The notes under the pieces: model-generated
Databases searched by the model: none
Told to the model about the DNA's origin: nothing
Seen by the model: the letters and a program-made list of their open reading frames with translations, nothing else
Translations under genes and position numbers: made by a program
Part shown: piece after piece, positions 19,230-28,647 of the stretch
How positions within the stretch are numbered: the stretch's first letter is position 1
How the letters are laid out: each line of letters opens with the position of its first letter
NCBI RefSeq assembly: GCF_013394595.1
Contig: NZ_CP053348.1
Location: forward strand, 3,126,001 to 3,190,000
Direction of reading: 5' to 3'
DNA length: 64,000 bases
From: Winogradskyella forsetii
GTDB taxonomy: Bacteria; Bacteroidota; Bacteroidia; Flavobacteriales; Flavobacteriaceae

Positions 19230-20101
19230 TTATACCCAAAACGCTTTAACTGGTTCTGATTGCTTCTCCAGTTTTTATTCACTTTTACATACAGTTCCAA
19301 ATGCACTTGCTTTCCAAAGAATTTTTCCAAATCCTTGCGTGCTTCCACGCCAACACGTTTTAAGGCAGATCCTTTATGACCAATGATAATTCCTTTTTGG
19401 GTTTCACGCTCAACCATAATTACAGAACGCATTCTAATGATGTTTTCTTCTTCAAAAAATTCTTCCGTATCTACCTCAACAGCATAAGGAATTTCTTTCT
19501 TGTAGTGTATCAAGATTTTTTCCCTAATCGCTTCGTTTACAAAAAAACGTTCGGGTTTATCCGTTAATTGATCTTTTGGATAAAATGCTGGCGATTCTGG
19601 CAATAATTCAATAATTCTATTAAATACATTCTGAACATTAAAGCCTTCTGTTGCAGAAATAGGAAAGAATTCCGCATTTGGCACCTTGGTTTGCCATAAT
19701 TCTGATTGCGCTTCTAATTGTTCTTGATTGGATTTATCAATCTTATTCAACAATAACAACACAGGAATCTTTGAATTGGTAATCTTATTGAAAAAGGCTT
19801 CATCTTTTAATTCCTTCTCCCCTATTTCAACCATATAAATCAAAACGTCGGCATCATCGAAAGCGGACTTTACAAAATCCATCATCGATTCTTGTAATTC
19901 GTAAGCTGGTTTAATGATGCCTGGCGTATCGCTCAATATCATTTGAAAATCCTCGCCATTTACAATTCCTAAAATTCGGTGTCTTGTGGTCTGTGCTTTT
20001 GATGTGATTATGGATAATTTTTCGCCTATAAACGCATTCATCAACGTGGACTTACCTACATTAGGATTACCGATAATATTTACAAAACCTGCTTTGTGCA
20101 T
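19220..20101 (-). CDS. era: GTPase Era
   Basis: A 293-residue protein of normal Era length. The G domain has GNPNVGKSTLMN (about 10-21), the switch region TTRHRILGI, DTPGI and NKID. The C-terminal KH domain carries the RNA-binding GxxG loop in IIGHKGSALKRVG (about 240-252). Era binds the 3' end of 16S rRNA and couples small-subunit maturation to the cell cycle. Its 3' end overlaps the end of the convergent membrane-protein gene by 10 bases. Confidence 0.97.
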   Translation of the reverse strand: MHKAGFVNIIGNPNVGKSTLMNAFIGEKLSIITSKAQTTRHRILGIVNGEDFQMILSDTPGIIKPAYELQESMMDFVKSAFDDADVLIYMVEIGEKELKDEAFFNKITNSKIPVLLLLNKIDKSNQEQLEAQSELWQTKVPNAEFFPISATEGFNVQNVFNRIIELLPESPAFYPKDQLTDKPERFFVNEAIREKILIHYKKEIPYAVEVDTEEFFEEENIIRMRSVIMVERETQKGIIIGHKGSALKRVGVEARKDLEKFFGKQVHLELYVKVNKNWRSNQNQLKRFGYNQR

Positions 20102-20199
20102 CTTAAATAATTTACTGCAAAGTTACAATCTTTAAAAGTAATATGTAAAAATTTGAATTCTAATGGCTAAACATTTTTTAGTATCTGAATAAATTAGAA

Positions 20200-20982
20200 T
20201 TACTTGATTCCCCTAAACCATCTGTTATAAAGATAAAACCACAACGTCGGATGATAGAACAATTTGTTATTTATGGCTTCCTTAGTATTAGCTATGGATG
20301 TTAAAGAATTAGACTCAATATCCCTAATAGCATTTTTTAGAAGTGGTAGTGCTTTTGCTAATTGGAGGTAAGTATAACTCATAAAATTATCCCTGTGAGT
20401 AATCCCATCGGTTATGGTATCTTGGTAAAGAATATTCCCGGTATCAATGCCTGCGTCAACCAAATGAACGGTTACGCCACAATGTTCTTCATCCTTATTA
20501 ATAAGGGACCAGTAGGCACCGTGCAACCCTCTATAAAATGGTGTAATACCAGCATGTATATTGATGAAGTTGGCATGTATGGATTCTAATGTCTTTTTTG
20601 ACAATATTCTAGTAGTAACAATCACAACAATGTCAGGATTGAGGTCTTTTAAAATCTTCCGTCCTTCTTCCGAATTGATGGAAGTAACTTCGGTAGTCTT
20701 TTCAGTCGGATAATTAGTTTCACTGATACCGTTTGCGTCAAGAATTTCTTGAAATCGTTTTTTTGAAGTTTTATTAATATAGGTTACGGCAATTATTCGA
20801 AACAGCAATTGACCAATAACATGAACAACCCCTAGCCTTTTCACTCTTCGTTTTAACATAGTTGACGTGCGCTCGCCTCGGTCAATAATTATATGTTCAA
20901 TATTAAAATCAGCTATCAAACTATTGTAAACCATTTTTGGATAGTTCCAATCACCTGCGATCATTATTATCTTTTTGCTCAT
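20200..20982 (-). CDS. Formyltransferase-family protein (possible sugar N-formyltransferase)
   Basis: A 260-residue protein with the formyl_trans_N fold. The loop NIHAGITPFYRG supplies the conserved Asn and His, and VDAGIDTG the conserved Asp, so the N-H-D catalytic triad is complete. No anticodon-recognition domain is visible, and it is shorter than methionyl-tRNA formyltransferase (about 310), which argues against tRNA as substrate. It lies 6 bases after an SGNH-hydrolase gene in an operon with an MBOAT acyltransferase, so formylation of an amino sugar in an exported glycan is the best inference. The exact acceptor is unknown. Confidence 0.8.
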   Translation of the reverse strand: MSKKIIMIAGDWNYPKMVYNSLIADFNIEHIIIDRGERTSTMLKRRVKRLGVVHVIGQLLFRIIAVTYINKTSKKRFQEILDANGISETNYPTEKTTEVTSINSEEGRKILKDLNPDIVVIVTTRILSKKTLESIHANFINIHAGITPFYRGLHGAYWSLINKDEEHCGVTVHLVDAGIDTGNILYQDTITDGITHRDNFMSYTYLQLAKALPLLKNAIRDIESNSLTSIANTKEAINNKLFYHPTLWFYLYNRWFRGIK

Positions 20983-20988
20983 ATAATA

Positions 20989-21954
20989 CTAGTTTCTTTT
21001 CGACTTGATATAATCAGCAATTGTAGTTGCAATGAGGTTACGTCCATGATTGTTCCAATGCCAATCATAGATTAATGTAGTCGCTTTTTTAGATGTCTTC
21101 ATAGTATCTGCAAAATCTATAATTGCTATTTGATTCGCTTTACAATACTCTAAAAACCGTGAACTTGTTTTTCTTGAATCTAACAAAAGCGATGTTTTGT
21201 TTTTATCAAAACCATATAGATTTATAAGACTCTTAAAATTTTCGATACGTTGCAGATCTATTGTTTTTTGTTCGGATTCATCGGTAGATTCTATTTCATT
21301 AGTTTGGTATCCATTTTCAGGTTCTTCAAATGCTTTTCCGCTAACCAGGCGTTTTAGAGGTTCCAATATTCCTATTTTAGAACCATAGGCTAAAATTTTA
21401 ATATTATCCCTGATTTTAAATGGTGTTGAATTCACTAACTTTAGGCGGTCGTAATTTGGTTCATACATGGCACGATCTAAATCACTTTCGTAATTGAGAT
21501 AAATGATGATTTCATCTATTACATCGAAGTCTTTTTTATAAGCCTTTATGAGATGCATCTGGTTTGCCAAATCATAACCCGAATAGCCATATTCATAGAC
21601 TTCAGAATTCGGTATTCTATCCTCTATTTTTTTTCCTGTGGAATCATCAAAATCTTGATGAAAACCTTCTATAAATGAATCTCCAATTAAAGCAATTTCA
21701 AACTTGTCTTTACTTGGTGTAAACTCACGATGCGAATTAAAACCCGATTTATTAATGCTAAATCTTGAATAGTTTTGATTTCTATTTCCAGTAACAGCGT
21801 AACCTGTATTACCAGGTACACGTTTCTCTACACCAAATTCGTCAATAAAACGAGGTGGATCTTCAGTATATAAATGAAATATCCTTACTACAACCTCAAC
21901 AATAGCGAGTATGAGTATAATATATAGTATGGTTTTTAAAATAAACTTTTTCAT
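20989..21954 (-). CDS. SGNH-hydrolase-like membrane-anchored protein (partner of MBOAT)
   Basis: A 321-residue protein with one N-terminal membrane helix (about 5-25, ILKTILYIILILAIVEVVVRI) and an extracytoplasmic domain. The GDSFIEGF motif (block I, nucleophile Ser in GDS) lies at about 91-98, and DWHWNNHGRN near the C-terminus supplies the Asp-x-His of the triad. This is the arrangement of AlgX/AlgJ/DltD-like enzymes that receive an acyl group from an MBOAT protein and transfer it to a polymer outside the cell. The MBOAT gene is 5 bases upstream. Acetyl is the likeliest group. The acceptor is unknown. Confidence 0.82.
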   Translation of the reverse strand: MKKFILKTILYIILILAIVEVVVRIFHLYTEDPPRFIDEFGVEKRVPGNTGYAVTGNRNQNYSRFSINKSGFNSHREFTPSKDKFEIALIGDSFIEGFHQDFDDSTGKKIEDRIPNSEVYEYGYSGYDLANQMHLIKAYKKDFDVIDEIIIYLNYESDLDRAMYEPNYDRLKLVNSTPFKIRDNIKILAYGSKIGILEPLKRLVSGKAFEEPENGYQTNEIESTDESEQKTIDLQRIENFKSLINLYGFDKNKTSLLLDSRKTSSRFLEYCKANQIAIIDFADTMKTSKKATTLIYDWHWNNHGRNLIATTIADYIKSKRN

Positions 21955-21959
21955 CAGAT

Positions 21960-23414
21960 CTAAAATTGAAAATAAATGAATGATCTGTTTACGCCATCAT
22001 CATAGAACAGTAATATACTGATTATTATCAGAGCATATAATAGCAATCTAACGATTGGACTTTTAAACTTGAATGGATGACGTTCATCTTTGCGAATTAG
22101 ATATTCGTAAAACGTAAATAATGCTATCAGCACGTAAAAATCCAGCATTCTGTAACCCATAGGATGTACGTAAGCTTGATATGTGAAATTGTTAACAATC
22201 TGGCTGATGTAATCAAAGGCATCACTTATGGATGGCGACCTAAAGAATATTCTAGAAAACGTAACCAAAATAAAAGTCAGTAACACTTGAAGTACTTCCT
22301 TTAGGGATGGCAACCAACTGTTCTCAGCAATCACATTATTGGCATACAATCGATTTCTTCCCAATAAAAACACCGGAATATAAAGCACGGCATGAATAGC
22401 GCCCCAAAACACAAAGGTCCAGTTGGCGCCATGCCACAAACCACTGACCAAAAATATGATGATAATATTCCTAATGGATTTGAGTTTACTAACCCTAGAA
22501 CCACCTAACGGAATATATAAATAATGCCTAAACCAAGTTGATAAAGACACATGCCAACGTTGCCAATATTCAGCAATATTCCTTGAGAAATTAGGAAATT
22601 TGAAGTTGGACATCAATTCAATACCAAACAATTTAGCCGTACCAATGGCAATATCCGTGTAACCACTAAAATCGCCATAAACTTGAAAACTAAACAAGCA
22701 CACGCCCAAGATTAATGTGGAAGCTGGATAGGATGCGTAGTTAGCAAAAATATCATCGACCATAGGTGCCAACGAATCTGCAATGACTAACTTTTTAAAA
22801 AATCCCCAAAGAATCAATTTCAAGCCGCTTGAAGCTTGTTCGTATTTAAAAACACGTCTGGTATTTATTTGATTTAATAAGTTTGAAGCACGCTCTATTG
22901 GACCAGCAACCAACTGTGGAAAAAAAGCGACGAATGCTGTAAAGGAGATAAAATTTCGGGTTGGTTTTAGCTTTTTATAATAAATATCGAATGAATAGGA
23001 CATGGTCTGAAACGTATAAAAAGAAATACCAATAGGTAAAATAATACGCAAGGTCCAAGTACTTTTCATCTCGTAACCAAAAGCACTAAACGAATCAATA
23101 AAGGAATCAATGAAGAAATTATAATACTTAAAGAATCCCAACAAGCCTAAATTAAAAAACAGACTAACCCACAACCAATGTTTCGCTTTTTGTTTGTTAT
23201 CAATATGTTTATAGATACGCTGACCGACATAAAAATCAACTAAAGTACTGAACGCAATAAGGAATAAAAATCGCCAATCCCACCAACCATAAAATATATA
23301 ACTCGCAACAATTACCAATATATTCTGATATTTAAGATTTTTCTTAAATACAAACCAATAAAGCACATAGACTATTGGTAAGAATATTAGAAACTGAAGT
23401 GAATTAAACAGCAA
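21960..23414 (-). CDS. MBOAT-family O-acyltransferase (AlgI-like)
   Basis: A 484-residue integral membrane protein with about 11 hydrophobic helices. The MBOAT active-site His is in SGLWHGANWTFVFWGAIHA (about 320-338), and SFYTFQTMSYSFDIY and GDFSGYTDIAIG are AlgI-type signatures. It would pass acetyl groups from cytoplasmic acetyl-CoA to an extracytoplasmic SGNH partner. The start is TTG at 23414 (MLFNSLQFLIFLPIV), matching the usual N-terminus of the family; a nearby ATG at 23424 is out of frame. It is 58 bases downstream of the GNAT-like gene. Confidence 0.92.
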   Translation of the reverse strand: MLFNSLQFLIFLPIVYVLYWFVFKKNLKYQNILVIVASYIFYGWWDWRFLFLIAFSTLVDFYVGQRIYKHIDNKQKAKHWLWVSLFFNLGLLGFFKYYNFFIDSFIDSFSAFGYEMKSTWTLRIILPIGISFYTFQTMSYSFDIYYKKLKPTRNFISFTAFVAFFPQLVAGPIERASNLLNQINTRRVFKYEQASSGLKLILWGFFKKLVIADSLAPMVDDIFANYASYPASTLILGVCLFSFQVYGDFSGYTDIAIGTAKLFGIELMSNFKFPNFSRNIAEYWQRWHVSLSTWFRHYLYIPLGGSRVSKLKSIRNIIIIFLVSGLWHGANWTFVFWGAIHAVLYIPVFLLGRNRLYANNVIAENSWLPSLKEVLQVLLTFILVTFSRIFFRSPSISDAFDYISQIVNNFTYQAYVHPMGYRMLDFYVLIALFTFYEYLIRKDERHPFKFKSPIVRLLLYALIIISILLFYDDGVNRSFIYFQF

Positions 23415-23472
23415 TTTGATCCATATTTAAAATGTTATTGGTGAGCTACAATCTATAGTTTAAATTACAGTA

Positions 23473-24723
23473 TCAGTCTTTAACTGTAACCGAAATAGAT
23501 TTTTTATGCCCTTTAATTAGGTAACTATTCTTATGATTTTTGAGTTGAAATAATTGAATATGATTATAGTTTTCTTGATAAAGGTAAAGGAATTCAAAAA
23601 TCATTAATTTTAGAGCTCTGTTGTTGGCAGATTTAAAATCAACTAAAGTACAGGCTTCTTCTTTTTCGCTTAAATTGATATCAGAAAATTGATAAGTTAC
23701 CTTTTCTGTTTTTTCAGATTCTTTTTCAGTAAACCTATGGGTCAACTTATGTAATGTTTCATTCAGTTTTTTCTCTCTAAGCTTTTGTTTTAAATCGTAT
23801 TTACTTTTTAGCGTAGATGCCAAAACTTTAGATGTTACGGACGTGCTATCATAGAAAATATGATATTCAAAATCGTATTGTTTGGTACACCATCGCGATT
23901 TATATTCAAAATAACCTTTTGAGAAATCTAGGTTTTCCATTCCATTATCTATACACCATTCTATTAATTTCATTATGGTTACTGCCCCTAAATGAAACTT
24001 AAAATAATCGATATCAAAAACTGTGATGGCATCAAAAAGGGTGTTGTTAGATAAGTAACTTAAGGTCACACCAATGGGCTTATCATTATCATAAACGACA
24101 AACAGTGATGCCTTTTTTTCTAAAATCAATGGAAATGCCACCTCATAATAAAAAGACCATTCCTTGGGGTCTAAATTATTATTGGTAATTTGTTTATCGG
24201 CAAAACGTTTTTCTAGTAAATGCTTGAATGCTTTAAAAATGAAGTCATATTCAGACTTTGAAATATCTCCATAAAACATTTTATAGCTAATGTTAAATGA
24301 ATCTTCCAATCGTCTCTTGTACTTATTATTTTTATTCCTACTATTCCTATTGAAATTATCGAGCATATAGTCATTTAAACTCTTATACTTGCTGGTTTCA
24401 ATCAAAAATCCTGGATATTGCTTAGACTTGAGGAGTTTAATTTTCTGGCCTAGTTGAGTGGTATCCAACTCAAAATAAGTGGGCACATCATAAACCAAAA
24501 CTGTTTTATTGTTCAAATCTGAATCGCAGCCTGAATTTAAGTTATAACCCACACCTTTAGTATAGGTCTCACCTACATTAACATAAACGAGGCTACTATT
24601 AAATTTCACAAATTCCAATTCTGAAAAAAACTTGAAAGATTTTACTTCGTCACTTTTTGAGGTAAAATGTTTTAGCCAAATAGATTTAAAACTTTTAGAT
24701 AAAAAAGGATTTTGATTAGTCAC
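23473..24723 (-). CDS. GNAT-like (FemAB/BioF2-type) acyltransferase
   Basis: A 416-residue soluble protein that starts with GTG at 24723. The middle (about 125-290) carries a long basic stretch NRNSRNKNNKYKRRLED and then ASLFVVYDNDKPIGVTLSYL and LGAVTIMKLIEWCIDNGM with DFSKG, the layout of the GNAT-superfamily 'BioF2-like' acetyltransferases found in polysaccharide and peptidoglycan loci. The last 100 residues are charged and helical and match no domain I know. As the first gene of the MBOAT-SGNH-formyltransferase group it probably modifies the same glycan, though the spacing of 58 bases leaves room for separate transcription. Confidence 0.7.
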   Translation of the reverse strand: MTNQNPFLSKSFKSIWLKHFTSKSDEVKSFKFFSELEFVKFNSSLVYVNVGETYTKGVGYNLNSGCDSDLNNKTVLVYDVPTYFELDTTQLGQKIKLLKSKQYPGFLIETSKYKSLNDYMLDNFNRNSRNKNNKYKRRLEDSFNISYKMFYGDISKSEYDFIFKAFKHLLEKRFADKQITNNNLDPKEWSFYYEVAFPLILEKKASLFVVYDNDKPIGVTLSYLSNNTLFDAITVFDIDYFKFHLGAVTIMKLIEWCIDNGMENLDFSKGYFEYKSRWCTKQYDFEYHIFYDSTSVTSKVLASTLKSKYDLKQKLREKKLNETLHKLTHRFTEKESEKTEKVTYQFSDINLSEKEEACTLVDFKSANNRALKLMIFEFLYLYQENYNHIQLFQLKNHKNSYLIKGHKKSISVTVKD

Positions 24724-25169
24724 TTCTAAATTTATACGTTGTTAAAATTCATTGTCAAATGGAAAACAATCTTAAAAAAATTCAAAATCCAAATTGCCTT
24801 TTTTTAAAAAATGATCAATAAGTGTTAGGGTTAGAAAAATCGAAATAAGTACCTAAAATAACAGTTGGGTAGCAGGCAGTTTTCATAGAAATAGACTGAA
24901 TCATTTGGGTAAATATTTGCACAGCAAATTTAATATATTTCAAATCAAAACTCTTAAAAATCATAAACTATTTTCAGTATAACTTATACATTGATTTTAC
25001 AATTTATAACAGTTATTCTAACCCATATATTTGTCTAAACTAAAGTAAACCTATTGACAATGAAAACTATACATCATTTGGATTTGTATGGATATTTCAG
25101 ATCATTTCAATTTAAGCTCAAAGACTTTTAGTAACTTAGGGACTTATTAATCAAAATCAATCAAATACA
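24724..25169. other. 446-base intergenic region, no gene seen
   Basis: A/T-rich DNA between divergent genes. The longest open frames are short and lack plausible starts. TAACTTAG at 25132-25139 is one base from the -7 consensus TAnnTTTG and stands 30 bases before the protease start, so it is a candidate promoter. I see no palindrome, terminator or repeat of note. Confidence 0.5.
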
Positions 25170-28100
25170 ATGAAAAAATCAATCCTTTTTTTAATTATGT
25201 TGTTTAGTATGGCTGCAGTCTCTGCTCAAATTAGCGGGAAATTAATGCAATATCCAGATGTTTCAGACACACATATCACTTTTACTTATGGTAATGATGT
25301 TTGGATAGCGTCAAAATCTGGAGGTATTGCCAACAGGTTAAGCTCACCTGCTGGAGCAGAAAGCTTCCCGCGCTTTTCCCCTAATGGCAAAATGATCGCC
25401 TACACCGCTAATTATAATGGAAACAGCGACGTTTATGTCATTGACATTAATGGTGGTATCCCAAAACGATTAACTTATCATGGCATGAATGACAAAGTAT
25501 TAGGCTGGACTCCTGATGGAAAATCAGTACTATTTTCATCTTCTAGGGAAAGCGGACGTCAACGCTACAGTCAATTTTATACCATATCCATTGAAGGTGG
25601 CACACCAGAAAAGCTGAGTATCCCTTATGGAGAATATGCCGCTTTTTCTGATGATGGTAACAAAATTGCTTATACTGACCGATCTAGAGTATCTCGTAAT
25701 TGGAAACGTTATCGTGGTGGCACAGCTCCAGATATTTTAGTTTTTGACCTTAAAACGTTTAAAACAGAAAATATTACAATGAATAGTGCCAATGACGAAC
25801 TGCCAATGTGGATTGGTGAGACCATATTTTATATGTCTGACAACGGACCAAACAAAAGAAATAATCTTTGGAAATATGATTTAAATACCAAAACCAATAG
25901 TCAATTAACCCAATTTAAGGATTATGACATTACGTTTCCAGAAAGTAGCAATAGTGATATTATCTTTGAAGTTGGCGGTAATTTATACCTATATAATATA
26001 GCTTCGGGTAAAACGAATGAAGTCAATATTCAAATTATTTCCGACCAAAAAGAACTTATTCCCGAAATTAAAAAAGTAGAGGATTATTTACAAGATGCCA
26101 CGTTGAGTCCAGATGGTAACCGTGTTGTTGTTCAAGCCAGAGGCGAATTATTCAATTTACCTGCAACAGAAGGTTTTGTATCCAACATTACAAGTACTTC
26201 TGGCGTTGCTGAACGCAGTCCTTCTTGGTCTCCAGACGGGAAACATGTAGCCTATTGGAGCGATGCAGATGGCGAGTATCAACTTCTGTTACACGACATG
26301 GAAGGCACGAGCAAACCAAAACAAATTACCAAACATAAAAACGGGTTTTATTACAATATTTACTGGTCACCGGATAGCGAAAAAATGGCGTTCGTAGATC
26401 AAGCTATGAACATAAAATATATAGATGTAAAGAGCAAAAAAGAAACTACGGTAGATAAAGGCAAGTACATGTTTCAAGGTAACTTAAGTAATTTTTCAGT
26501 GACTTGGTCACCAGATAGTAACTTTTTTGCCTATTCCAGAAGTACAGATAACAGAGCAAGAACGGCCATATTTGTTTATGATATAAATAAGAATGCTGCG
26601 AAACAATTAACTTCCGGTTACTATTCAGACTATTCACCTGAGTTCAGTAAAGATGGTAAGTATTTATTTTTTAAAACCAACCGTACGTTTGAACCTGTAT
26701 ATTCAGACATGGATAATACATTCATTTATCCCAATTCTTCTAATATAGCCGTGGCAACATTGGATAAATCTACCACCTCATTGTTATCCGTTAAAAATGA
26801 TGCGTACGAAATAAAAAAGGAAGAGGATGAAAATGATAAAAAGAAGGATGATGACAAGTCAAAAGATGAGACCACTAAAAAAGAAATCGAGACCACTAAA
26901 ATAGATTTTGATGGTTTTGAAGACCGTGTGGAACTTTTAGATGTTCCAGCAGGGAATTTTGGTAGCATAACCGCATTAAAAGATAAATTAATATTCGCTA
27001 AATATCCTAATTCCGGAGCGGAATCCGAAAGCTCGTCAGCATTACACTATTATGATTTTAAAGAACGGGAAGTCAAACAGATTATAGATGATGTCTCTAA
27101 TTATCTCGTTGCTTCCAATGCCGAAAAAATCCTTATTGTAAAAGATTCTAAATTCGCTGTCATTGAAGTCGGAGAAAATAAAAAGATTGAAAAAACCGTG
27201 CCTTTGCAGGATATGACAATGACTGTGATCCCCAAAGAAGAATGGAAACAAATTTTTAATGATGTATGGCGTTTAGAACGTGACTTTTTCTACGATCCAA
27301 ATATGCATGGTGTCGATTGGGAAATGATGAAAACCCGTTATGGCAAACTCATTGAACAAGCTAACACCAGAAATGATGTTAATATTATAATTGGTGACTT
27401 AATTGCAGAATTAAATGCCTCCCACACCTATAATGGAGGTGGTGACAGCGAATCATCAAAACTCATGAATGTTGGTTATTTGGGTGCGGATTTAAAACTC
27501 AATAATGGTGCGTTTCAAATACACAAAATTCTGTCTGGAGCTTCATGGGATGCCGAAGTACGATCGCCTTTAGCTAAACCTGGTTTAGAGGTAAAAGAAG
27601 GTGATTACATTTTAGCAATCAATGGCACGCCTATAGATATAAACAAACCTATTTCAGCAGCTTTGCAGGGTTTGGCAAACACGGCTGTACAACTCACTGT
27701 AAATAGCAGCCCAAATATGAAAGATGCCAAACAGATTGTTGTAAAACCTTTAAGTTCTGAAACCCGTCTAAGACATCTCGCTTGGATTGAAAATAACAGA
27801 AAGCGTGTTGATGAAGCGACTAATGGAAAAGTAGGCTACATTTATGTACGCAGTACAGGAAGGGATGGCCAAAATGAATTGGTAAGACAATTCTATGCAC
27901 AAATGGAGAAAGAAGGTTTAATCATTGATGAACGCTTTAATAGTGGTGGGCAGATTCCAGACCGTTTCATAGAACTTTTAGATCGGAAACCACTCGCCTT
28001 TTGGGCGGTAAGGGACGGCAAGGATTGGGCCTGGCCTCCATCTGGTAACTTTGGAGCAAAAGTGATGCTTATCAATGGATTTAGTGGTTCTGGAGGCGAT

Positions 28101-28424
28101 GCTTTTCCAGATTATTTTAGAAAACGGAACCTTGGACCGCTCATTGGCACAAGAACTTGGGGAGGACTTATTGGTATCTCAGGAGCGCCTTCGCTTATAG
28201 ATAATGGAGGTGTTACCGTACCGACGTTTAGAATGTACGACCCTTCGGGTGAATGGTTTAAGGAAGGGCATGGTGTAGATCCTGATATCGAAGTTATTGA
28301 AGATTTCCAAAGTCTAGCTAAAGGAACAGATGCACAGCTCGAAGCAGGAATTACAGAGGTGATGAAACTTATGGAAACTAATTTTAAAACACCGTCTAGA
28401 CCAGCTTATGAAAAGAGGAATTAA
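25170..28424 (+). CDS. Tricorn-type S41 peptidase with beta-propeller and PDZ domain
   Basis: A 1084-residue exported protein (signal peptide 1-19, AAVSAQ). Two WD40/PD40-like propellers fill about 20-560 (repeated FSPNGKMIAYT, WSPDGKHVAYWSD, WSPDSNFFAYSRS). A Lys/Asp/Glu-rich insert lies at about 548-575. Then come the tricorn C1 domain, a PDZ domain (about 768-855, GYLGADLKLNNG, GDYILAING) and the S41 catalytic core. The Ser-His pair is at S751-H752 (ASHTY) and the nucleophile region at about S972-S974 (GFSGSGGDAF). It would degrade peptides in the periplasm; archaeal tricorn is cytoplasmic, so the signal peptide marks the bacterial form. Monocistronic, closed by a terminator. Confidence 0.93.
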   Translation: MKKSILFLIMLFSMAAVSAQISGKLMQYPDVSDTHITFTYGNDVWIASKSGGIANRLSSPAGAESFPRFSPNGKMIAYTANYNGNSDVYVIDINGGIPKRLTYHGMNDKVLGWTPDGKSVLFSSSRESGRQRYSQFYTISIEGGTPEKLSIPYGEYAAFSDDGNKIAYTDRSRVSRNWKRYRGGTAPDILVFDLKTFKTENITMNSANDELPMWIGETIFYMSDNGPNKRNNLWKYDLNTKTNSQLTQFKDYDITFPESSNSDIIFEVGGNLYLYNIASGKTNEVNIQIISDQKELIPEIKKVEDYLQDATLSPDGNRVVVQARGELFNLPATEGFVSNITSTSGVAERSPSWSPDGKHVAYWSDADGEYQLLLHDMEGTSKPKQITKHKNGFYYNIYWSPDSEKMAFVDQAMNIKYIDVKSKKETTVDKGKYMFQGNLSNFSVTWSPDSNFFAYSRSTDNRARTAIFVYDINKNAAKQLTSGYYSDYSPEFSKDGKYLFFKTNRTFEPVYSDMDNTFIYPNSSNIAVATLDKSTTSLLSVKNDAYEIKKEEDENDKKKDDDKSKDETTKKEIETTKIDFDGFEDRVELLDVPAGNFGSITALKDKLIFAKYPNSGAESESSSALHYYDFKEREVKQIIDDVSNYLVASNAEKILIVKDSKFAVIEVGENKKIEKTVPLQDMTMTVIPKEEWKQIFNDVWRLERDFFYDPNMHGVDWEMMKTRYGKLIEQANTRNDVNIIIGDLIAELNASHTYNGGGDSESSKLMNVGYLGADLKLNNGAFQIHKILSGASWDAEVRSPLAKPGLEVKEGDYILAINGTPIDINKPISAALQGLANTAVQLTVNSSPNMKDAKQIVVKPLSSETRLRHLAWIENNRKRVDEATNGKVGYIYVRSTGRDGQNELVRQFYAQMEKEGLIIDERFNSGGQIPDRFIELLDRKPLAFWAVRDGKDWAWPPSGNFGAKVMLINGFSGSGGDAFPDYFRKRNLGPLIGTRTWGGLIGISGAPSLIDNGGVTVPTFRMYDPSGEWFKEGHGVDPDIEVIEDFQSLAKGTDAQLEAGITEVMKLMETNFKTPSRPAYEKRN

Positions 28425-28447
28425 GTAATTAATTTCTAATTCAATAG

Positions 28448-28480
28448 AAAAGGATTGTTTTTTAGGGCAATCCTTTTTTT
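28448..28480 (+). terminator. Rho-independent terminator of the tricorn protease gene
   Basis: AAAAGGATTG and CAATCCTTTT form a ten-base stem around TTTTTTAGGG, followed by a run of T. It lies 23 bases after the stop codon. Confidence 0.9.
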
Positions 28481-28647
28481 GTGCTCCATATGCTCGAGAT
28501 TCTTAATATACTTTACATAAAACAGCGACAACAACCTTCCATCTGATTCAACAGAAACAATAAATTTTCATAAAAGATGATGACATTCTTCTAGGTTATC
28601 GATATATAAGTGTACAACAAAAACTAATCCATTAAAAACAAAATATT

